Part shown: in pieces, positions 58,901 through 64,000 of the stretch
Numbering within the stretch: the stretch's first letter is position 1
Layout: each line of letters opens with the position of its first letter
Assembly (NCBI GenBank): GCA_021156175.1
Contig: JAJNBL010000001.1
Coordinates: 62,001-126,000, forward strand
DNA: 64,000 bases
Direction of reading: 5' to 3'
Origin: Rickettsiales bacterium
GTDB lineage: Bacteria; Pseudomonadota; Alphaproteobacteria; Rickettsiales; JAJNBL01
Program-made: the position numbers and the translations under genes
Notes under the pieces: model-generated
Database searches by the model: none
Seen by the model: only the letters and a program-made list of their open reading frames with translations
What the model was told of the DNA's origin: nothing

Positions 58901-59559
58901 AGTGCAAAATCCAACGCTCGATCTTTATGTTTCCATTGGTCAATGGCGGTAAATAACTTCTGAATCTGCACCATTTTCCGGAGTTCGTACTCTCCGGCAT
59001 TCTCCTTAACACCCAATGAGTTGTTGGCTCCATTGCAACGCGCCGTCATTTTCCAGGTGATACCATTGACCTTGGTGTCTCCACTCTCAACATAGGTAGA
59101 TTTTATCGCGTGAGCTGAGGTGGCCCCTCTAATGGTACCCGCAGTAGTTGTGCCTAGTTCGGCAGCCTTATACCAAGATGACGCAGCCGAGTATACATTT
59201 TCATATGTTCCCTGATACGGCAGCAACTTAGCATTCGCAAACTGCCTCCTAAACTCCTCCTCCAGCCGTTCCTGGCTCCATCCCGGAATATCCTTATATT
59301 CCTCCTCAAACCGCTGCTTCCAGTGCTTTAAAACCTCTTCAGGTTTTATCTCTACAATTATATTACTCAACCAGGCAGCAAATGCCTCTTTATGTTCTTT
59401 GCTCAAGGAAGGGAGAGGAGCCACACCAGAAAGTGATCGTAATGTTGGATCAAGGGCTTTCGCTATTATTTCTGAAAAATCTTCAGGTTTTGGAAAACCT
59501 TTGGGTAGCTTAGAAAATGCTGCACTCGTTAACGCTTTATCTGTTCTTAACTTTGACAT
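55912..59559 (-). CDS. Giant putative effector: EEP-like domain, disordered linker, CE-clan (Ulp1-like) protease
   Basis: A 1215-residue protein without signal peptide or membrane helix. Residues 165-355 follow an endonuclease/exonuclease/phosphatase pattern: ITWKMTARCN, FALLQEADF (E223), HLAVLYNTGTLEF, IRLTSLDLD, and VLSIAGGYFGRS where GDFN is expected, so that domain is degenerate. Residues 460-570 are a basic Lys/Ser/Pro linker. Residues 660-810 carry a CE-clan cysteine-protease signature: H730 in PGHYVGLEVL, N753 in LHYTNTL, Q793 and C798 in AVQRGVDCGPIIVM. Residues 900-1060 are helical. Two similar units (TPEQARYDLENLYDTLSQSA, TPEQARADLQNSGVMQTLSE) follow at 1078 and 1116, and the tail ends QRKK. 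AGAGGA precedes the ATG. Function as a secreted deubiquitinase-like effector is inferred. Confidence 0.72.
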   Translation of the reverse strand: MSKLRTDKALTSAAFSKLPKGFPKPEDFSEIIAKALDPTLRSLSGVAPLPSLSKEHKEAFAAWLSNIIVEIKPEEVLKHWKQRFEEEYKDIPGWSQERLEEEFRRQFANAKLLPYQGTYENVYSAASSWYKAAELGTTTAGTIRGATSAHAIKSTYVESGDTKVNGITWKMTARCNGANNSLGVKENAGEYELRKMVQIQKLFTAIDQWKHKDRALDFALLQEADFLFNASGPQKVSDEEARLRFVLKMGLQVRGWDYQVAKDEPQGSVKHLAVLYNTGTLEFKEKANILPLENGSHTGFASVFRYQANRQAIRLTSLDLDPTHSYKGNLNIPAMLSADTGQKVLSIAGGYFGRSPSKFTGLIAVENEVTSIGPSMAPQACGGFSVSPGSPTEAALVVESRRECFVEDKEANKYLETLRKKLKSLSGKEKDVLSAEIKTLEGQKHYILQETYEVQAHKTLPGKVWKKDKNDDKAVTKEEVGEPFKKITSPKTKPKIHRDSPDRSPKERIKDDKGKSPTTSESPSLRKKPDGDKKKNGSPLFASKIKTSVSESSPITPKKPVKAETEKPTAEGSYLNRLMSQSWFLEESRKTLLGTQEGIAEGSPEGLITLLDSNKEIVEEQVGILLRDKLETHYGAFQFEKVDTSHGTMYSNPRGRVVSNLERLPIFPDHCIMATDTIGAEYIENRRQYLESEGIKQVLQHYFTESKNVLNRHKNVKSITLACPIHVPGHYVGLEVLLAKEGEKIDVELHYTNTLSPYSLDREIEQKTREALHQVFGNKLGTVAFGAILDAVQRGVDCGPIIVMGLGNTQPNESFLTGEYKGKKCSQAALKAISPFFRSGKRTSAELRAAVAVMNRHGATLTDMELIQKHIKGFQKWIETLPEGYKVGELFPGGVIFNISLEIKNVLENFHEWFSRLNLVYTKHRGELIRCFFNALGHSMSIEQADKIAKESQVNAEFVQFVTTHVLEIQSKMRDAEKTTKSKHAEIIKHVDALMPAEVKEAKQRLSYHLGRLTEMEYKTCRKLVDHYDECVKKCNEEFRLPTQEELLKGLTLSPEETEWLRLKWEREPQQNAVHQITPEQARYDLENLYDTLSQSAIEQRCAIIDKSHNAALEMTPEQARADLQNSGVMQTLSEAGIAERTRIGFAMPWAQGEAVRPLTSSATAPAPMGWGQRVREEAFNVPIQPPTFAEMIELTRLSEQQEPGASQGNGQRKK

Positions 59560-59925
59560 AAATATTCCTCTACTTACTCAATCTCAATACTGATTGTTAC
59601 TTTAACGATAAAATTCATTTGCTTTATTGTGTGCTTTATTGTGGTTGGCTGTACGGCTCTTTGCCTAATATTCATTGTTGTTGGGTAAATGTTTCTTTTC
59701 CATTCAGGAGTCTTTGGAATTCCCGTATTTACTGCTAATACGTTTGAACAAATGCCTCAGTGATACTGCATAGCTTGAACTCTTCTCAGTCTTCGATAAT
59801 TTCGACATAAGAGTCTTACCGTTCTCGCGGACGCAGATCAGGAGCCCAATAGTTAAATTAGTTGATTTTGTAAACTATTTTGCCAAGAAAGTCAATGAAT
59901 TGCTTAAGAAATCGAGGAATAGGGC
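59560..59925. other. Intergenic region upstream of the giant gene
   Basis: About 366 bases, A+T-rich, between trpS and the giant gene on the same strand direction. It should contain the promoter of the giant gene, but I see no convincing -35/-10 pair. A 7-bp inverted pair AATAGTT/AACTATT flanks an A+T-rich stretch near 59848-59878. No credible small gene was found. Confidence 0.4.
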
Positions 59926-60915
59926 CTAAGGCAAGAATCCCACCGTTTCACGTACCTCGACCAGGCAGGCAGAAGCAAGGGATCGGGCACGTTCAGCCCC
60001 TTTTTTGAGGATAGAATCGAGATAAGCTGTATCGGCTAAAAGCTTGTTCCACTCGATGCTAATAGGAGAAAGATGCGCAACCAGCACATCCGCGAGTTCT
60101 TTTTTAAATTCAGAGAAACTTACCGTTGCAAAACGTGCTTCGGCCTCCGCCCTAGGGATGCCGGCAACGGTAGAATAGATATTCAAGAGATTCGCAGCTT
60201 CAGGACGTTCTTGAGGGTGATATGTCACCCCTTCTAACATGTCTGACTTCGCCTTTCTGATCTTTAACGCGACCGTATCCGCATCATCATTCAAATTTAT
60301 ACGTGAATAATCCGAAGGATCAGACTTGCTCATCTTTTTGGTGCCATCCCGTAAGCTCATTACCCGGGTGCCTTCCCCTAGAATTAATGGCTCTGGAAGT
60401 GGAAATACTTCCTTCCCATAGTCCCGATTAAAAGCGCCGGCGATATCGCGGGTAAGTTCCAGATGCTGCTTTTGGTCTTCTCCGACCGGCACATGGGTTG
60501 CTTTATACACCAATATGTCCGCCGCCATCAGCACCGGATAACCATAAAGCCCAAGCGACGCATTTTCGCGGTCCTTGCCTGCTTTTTCCTTAAACTGGGT
60601 CATGCGGTTTAACCAACCAAGCGGCGTGTTGCACCCCAAAATCCAGCCTAATTCGGTATGTTCTGGCACATGAGATTGCACAAAAATTGCAGAATGCGAG
60701 GGATCAATCCCGCAGGCAATATAAGCCGCGGCTACCGCGCGAGTGGCTTTACGTAATTCTTCTGGATTCTGACGGACGGTAATCGCATGCAAGTCCACAA
60801 TACAAAACAGGGATTCATGGTCATGCTGCATTTTGACCCAATTACGGATCGCACCTAAATAATTGCCCAAATGCAGATTGCCGGTTGGCTGAACGCCGGA
60901 TAAGACCCGTCCCAT
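59926..60915 (-). CDS. trpS: Tryptophanyl-tRNA synthetase
   Basis: Class I aminoacyl-tRNA synthetase of 329 residues charging tRNA-Trp. The HIGH-equivalent is GVQPTGNLHLGNYLGAIRNW at residues 7-26, the tryptophan-binding region includes QMLMAADIL-like YGYPVLMAADILVYKATHVP, and the signature loop is KKMSKSDPSDYSRI (KMSKS) near residue 193. The length is typical of bacterial TrpRS. It lies 77 bases downstream of clpA on the same strand. Confidence 0.96.
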   Translation of the reverse strand: MGRVLSGVQPTGNLHLGNYLGAIRNWVKMQHDHESLFCIVDLHAITVRQNPEELRKATRAVAAAYIACGIDPSHSAIFVQSHVPEHTELGWILGCNTPLGWLNRMTQFKEKAGKDRENASLGLYGYPVLMAADILVYKATHVPVGEDQKQHLELTRDIAGAFNRDYGKEVFPLPEPLILGEGTRVMSLRDGTKKMSKSDPSDYSRINLNDDADTVALKIRKAKSDMLEGVTYHPQERPEAANLLNIYSTVAGIPRAEAEARFATVSFSEFKKELADVLVAHLSPISIEWNKLLADTAYLDSILKKGAERARSLASACLVEVRETVGFLP

Positions 60916-60992
60916 ATACGAACTCCATGACTTTGAAGTCGTAATGTGGGGGTTTTATGGAAAAATGCAAGGGGAAATGTGGAATCGCACGA

Positions 60993-63347
60993 CTACGAAT
61001 AGTCAAACGCCACTCTACCATCCAGGAAACTTGCTTTGACACTGCCACCTTTCGCGAGCTTGCCAAAGAGGATTTCATCCGCCAGCGGCTTCTTGATTTC
61101 CTCTTCAATAATGCGCTCCAAAGGACGGGCGCCATTCGCACGGTCATAGCCTTTATGGCCTAGGTAATCCCGTACTTCTTGGCTAAGTTCAATCCGCACA
61201 CCGCGGTCTGCCAATTGCGCCGCGAGTTCATCCGCAAATTTGTCGACCACGTTGCTCACCACCGCATCATTAAGCGCTGTGAATGGAACAATCGCATCCA
61301 AACGGTTACGGAATTCCGGTGAGAAGAGACGATTAATCGCATCTTTATCTTCACCATCCCGGTTATCCCGGTTAAAACCGACCGCGGCACGGCTCACTTC
61401 AAAAGAGCCCGCATTGCTGGTCATAATGATGATTGTATGTTTGAAATCGACTTCTTTCCCGTTGGTATCAGTTAATTTCCCATGATCCATCACTTGCAAC
61501 ATAATGTTATAAATATCTGGATGCGCTTTTTCGATCTCATCTAAAAGGACAACGGAATAGGGATTCTTATCCACCGCATCGGTAAGCAAACCACCGCGAT
61601 CAAAACCTACATAGCCTGGAGGCGCACCAATCAGCCTAGATACCGAATGCTGCTCCATACATTCCGACATATCCAGCCGTATCAGCTCCATATGCATGTA
61701 TTTTGCAAATTGTTTCGCGAGTTCTGTTTTCCCGACCCCGGTAGGACCTGCAAAGAGGTAACAACCCATTGGACGTGAAGTCTTCCGAAGCCCTGCGAAG
61801 GAAAGTTTAATCGAATCCGATAACGCTTTTACCGCATGATCCTGACCATACACAATTTTGCGTAAATCCGGCTCAAGGTTTAGAAGTTTCGCCGCATCAT
61901 CGGTTGAAAGGTAACTGGTGGGAATGCGCGTAATACGTGAAATCACCGCTTCCACATCTTTCACCGAAATGGTTTTTGGTTTATCTTTGCCACGGGTAAG
62001 TTTCGCATGCGCACCCGCTTCATCGATAATATCAATCGCTTTATCTGGCAATTTCTTGTCGGAGATATAACGATTCGCAAGATCTACCGCTGCTTTAATT
62101 GCACCATTCGTATAACGCACATCATGATGATCTTCGTAATAAGGCTTGAGTCCTCGAAGGATTTTCACGGTATGTTCGAGCGTTGGCTCATTCACATCGA
62201 TCTTCTGGAACCGACGTACAAGCGCACGATCTTTCTCGAAATGGCTATTAAATTCCTTATAGGTCGTCGAACCAATACAACGGAATGCACCGCGTGCCAG
62301 CGCAGGTTTCAGCAAGTTACTCGCATCAAGCGAACCACCACTGGTCGCACCTGCACCAATGATCGTATGAATCTCATCGATGAACAAGACCGCGTTTGGC
62401 AAGCGTTCAATCTCATGGATAATCGACTTAATCCGCTCTTCAAAATCCCCACGGTAACGGGTTCCCGCCAACAGACAGCCCATATCAAGTGAGAAAATCA
62501 CCGCGTTTTTAAGAACATCCGGAATATCACCACGCACGATCCGGCGGGCAAGCCCTTCCGCAATCGCCGTCTTACCAACACCTGGATCACCGACAAGCAG
62601 AGGATTGTTTTTTGTACGACGCGCCAATACTTCGACCGTACGTTCCACTTCCGCTTCACGACCAACCAAGATATCAATTTTGTCTTCTTCCGCACGTTTA
62701 TTTAAGTTGATGCAATACGCTGCGAGTGGATTATTTTCCTTCTCTTCGCGCTCATTTTCACGATCCTGCTCACGATCTCTCTCGCGTTCACGTTCGCGGC
62801 CACGACCTGATTCAAACGTACCGCCTGGCGTAATATCATCTTCTTCTAAACCTGGAAGCGGCAGTTCTGGCTTACCCTTTATTGGGAATGCGGACGGTGT
62901 ATGGCCGTTTTCGCTGTATTTCATCACACCATGCGAGATGTAATTGATCACATCCAAACAGGTTACGCTGTGTTGATGAAGGAAATACACGGCATGGGAC
63001 TCACGCTCTGAAAACATTTCAGCAAGCACATTCGCACCATTCACTTCGCGTTTGCCCGATGCATGCACATGGATCGCCGCACGATGAATGACACGCTGGA
63101 ATCCTGCGGTCGGCTTCGCTTCCACATCATAATCAACAACAAGAGAGGAAAGATCATGCTGAAGGAATAATTCGAGTGTTTCACGAATATCCGGGATATT
63201 CACTCCGCACCCTTGCATCACCGATTTGGCATCCGGATCATTTGCAAGCGCTAGCAATAAATGCTCAAGCGTTGCATATTCGTGCCGAAATTCCTTTGCG
63301 ATAGCAAGCGCCCGATGGAGGCTAGACTCAAGACTTTTTGAGAGCAT
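60993..63347 (-). CDS. clpA: ATP-dependent Clp protease ATP-binding subunit ClpA
   Basis: AAA+ unfoldase of 784 residues that feeds substrates to ClpP. Order: N-terminal Clp-N repeats (to about 145), a linker with an unusually charged Arg/Glu/Asp run at 181-205, D1 ATPase (GDPGVGKTAIAEGLARR; Walker B LFIDEIHTIIGAGA) and D2 ATPase (GPTGVGKTELAKQFAKYM; VVLLDEIEKAHPDIYN). The C-terminal DGRVAFDYS end is normal. It overlaps clpS by 20 bases, so adaptor and unfoldase are made together. clpP is not in the window. Confidence 0.95.
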   Translation of the reverse strand: MLSKSLESSLHRALAIAKEFRHEYATLEHLLLALANDPDAKSVMQGCGVNIPDIRETLELFLQHDLSSLVVDYDVEAKPTAGFQRVIHRAAIHVHASGKREVNGANVLAEMFSERESHAVYFLHQHSVTCLDVINYISHGVMKYSENGHTPSAFPIKGKPELPLPGLEEDDITPGGTFESGRGRERERERDREQDRENEREEKENNPLAAYCINLNKRAEEDKIDILVGREAEVERTVEVLARRTKNNPLLVGDPGVGKTAIAEGLARRIVRGDIPDVLKNAVIFSLDMGCLLAGTRYRGDFEERIKSIIHEIERLPNAVLFIDEIHTIIGAGATSGGSLDASNLLKPALARGAFRCIGSTTYKEFNSHFEKDRALVRRFQKIDVNEPTLEHTVKILRGLKPYYEDHHDVRYTNGAIKAAVDLANRYISDKKLPDKAIDIIDEAGAHAKLTRGKDKPKTISVKDVEAVISRITRIPTSYLSTDDAAKLLNLEPDLRKIVYGQDHAVKALSDSIKLSFAGLRKTSRPMGCYLFAGPTGVGKTELAKQFAKYMHMELIRLDMSECMEQHSVSRLIGAPPGYVGFDRGGLLTDAVDKNPYSVVLLDEIEKAHPDIYNIMLQVMDHGKLTDTNGKEVDFKHTIIIMTSNAGSFEVSRAAVGFNRDNRDGEDKDAINRLFSPEFRNRLDAIVPFTALNDAVVSNVVDKFADELAAQLADRGVRIELSQEVRDYLGHKGYDRANGARPLERIIEEEIKKPLADEILFGKLAKGGSVKASFLDGRVAFDYS

Positions 63348-63720
63348 ATGCAGCTTCCCTCTGAACTAAACATTGTAACGGATGGTCATAGCTTCGGGCG
63401 AGTTCGTGAATCTGCGCCACGATAGTTTCGGCCACATCGCGCGTATATCGTCCGCACAATGCTTTATCGTTTTCATGAATCGAGAGGGTTACATCCGCTG
63501 CTGTGATGGATGGATAATGAAATACGGTCTCTAGTATATGTGTAACAAACTCCATGGGAGTTGTATCATCATTCAGAAGCAATATTTGATACATTGGCGG
63601 TGGCGTAAAAGGGCCTTTTTCTTCAGAAGGGAAAAGCGCTTCTTCGGAGAGATAGAAAAACATCTCATTCCCATCGGGCTGTTCCCACTCAAACTGAAAC
63701 TCGTTATTACCGCCGCTCAT
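63328..63720 (-). CDS. clpS: ClpS adaptor protein
   Basis: N-end-rule adaptor that hands substrates with bulky N-terminal residues to ClpA, 130 residues from the ATG at 63720 (GGAG 6 bases upstream). The core has MYQILLLNDDTTPMEFVTHI (with the NDD..PM recognition residues), VFHYPSITAADVTLSIHENDKALCG (in part) and AQIHELARSYDHPLQCLVQR. The first 45 residues form an acidic, aromatic extension longer than in E. coli ClpS, which may modulate ClpA binding. Confidence 0.94.
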   Translation of the reverse strand: MSGGNNEFQFEWEQPDGNEMFFYLSEEALFPSEEKGPFTPPPMYQILLLNDDTTPMEFVTHILETVFHYPSITAADVTLSIHENDKALCGRYTRDVAETIVAQIHELARSYDHPLQCLVQREAAYALKKS

Positions 63721-63777
63721 TCGGTCTCCACTTATTAGGGCTTGAATAATTCTTATCCAAGCTATGTATGTTATCAT

Positions 63778-64000
63778 TATAAGAGAGGATTCGTTAGAAA
63801 ACGGTTAAGCCGAACCCGCATTTTTCCTAGGTTTTTTAAAAGGCTACCAAAAGCTAAAACCCCCAAAACACTAGTGTGAACAAGAGTTGCTTAAAAATAT
63901 GCTAAGAGAGAGGTAGCGGAAATTAATCTGCGATTAGGCATTGCGCATCGCAGCGTGTGTTTTAATTGGAGGTTGACCAAACCGCTTGCGGGTGAGTCCT
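63778..64000. other. Right-edge region, possible end of a minus-strand gene
   Basis: No complete gene. A minus-strand frame open from the right edge (about 63999) ends at a TAA at 63936-63934 after 21 codons (GLTRKRFGQPPIKTHAAMRN and A); it may be the tail of a gene to the right, but other frames are about as plausible. The interval 63778-63930 should contain the clpS promoter; none stood out. Confidence 0.25.

Noticed and set aside
63960-64000. Plus-strand gene start at TTG after GGAGG near 63977
   Set aside because: The putative ribosome binding site touches the TTG with no spacer, and too little sequence remains to judge.

Overview
The window reads as a chromosomal segment of an alphaproteobacterium, probably a host-associated lineage near Rickettsiales/Holosporales. 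Evidence for the class: a GapR/DUF2312 gene, a rne - amiC - mrcA - prfB block, a split-alpha transhydrogenase (pntA1/pntA2/pntB), a class II EPSP synthase close in motif content to the Agrobacterium-type enzyme, and PstA with an alphaproteobacterial-type N-terminal extension. Evidence for a host-associated life: an orphan virB8-virB9 pair of a P-type (rvh-like) type IV secretion system, two ankyrin or ankyrin-like proteins, and a 1215-residue multidomain protein with a CE-clan (Ulp1/C48-like) protease core. The biosynthetic repertoire (thiC, metE, nadA, nadC, aroA, hisN-like, guaB, aceB) is richer than in Rickettsia itself, so the genome is probably less reduced. No rRNA, CRISPR array, integrase or insertion sequence was seen.

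Layout: 1-2420 transhydrogenase operon (minus; pntB runs off the left edge), divergent from thiC. 4487-12039: an ankyrin gene, a BepA-like metalloprotease (minus), then a tightly packed plus-strand run of exonuclease, secreted protein, BrkB-family membrane protein, SURF1 and a class D beta-lactamase, followed by a small ankyrin-like gene behind a leader hairpin. 12034-21262 (minus): suhB, efp, a 122-nt palindromic element, virB9, virB8, ldcA, prfB (with programmed frameshift), mrcA, amiC. 21300-26230 (plus): rne with a long structured leader, aroA, cmk. 26231-31542 (minus): HAD hydrolase, purU, hisN-like, mutS. 31741-37232: metE, aceB (minus), plsC, and a COQ4-motif protein (minus). 37449-41616: pstC-pstA-pstB-phoB. 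41619-45121: lipB (minus), tRNA-Leu(GAG), mgtE, ccmC, fdxA. 45278-49918: guaB, a LolC/E permease, an aspartic protease (plus) and an atypical receiver protein. 50435-53958 (plus): gapR, bdhA, patatin, nadC, cupredoxin. 54036-63720 (minus): sco1, nadA, the giant putative effector, trpS, clpA, clpS.

Functional groupings: envelope growth (mrcA, amiC, ldcA, bepA-like, lolC/E, plsC), respiration and redox (pnt, SURF1, SCO1, CcmC, FdxA, the COQ4-motif protein), cofactor synthesis (thiC, nadA, nadC, lipB), phosphate uptake and its regulator, and proteolysis with adaptor (clpS-clpA). The accessory layer (ankyrin genes, beta-lactamase, T4SS pair, giant protease-like protein) is inserted singly among housekeeping genes rather than as one island.

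The strongest candidates for undescribed biology are the giant protein at 55912-59559 (EEP-like fold, basic Ser/Pro linker, CE-clan protease signature, C-terminal repeat pair and basic tail) and the 245-residue ankyrin-like protein at 11302-12039, which ends in a eukaryotic-type prenylation-like CCIS tetrapeptide and whose ribosome binding site is buried in a near-perfect hairpin. All assignments come from reading motifs by eye; no database search was possible.
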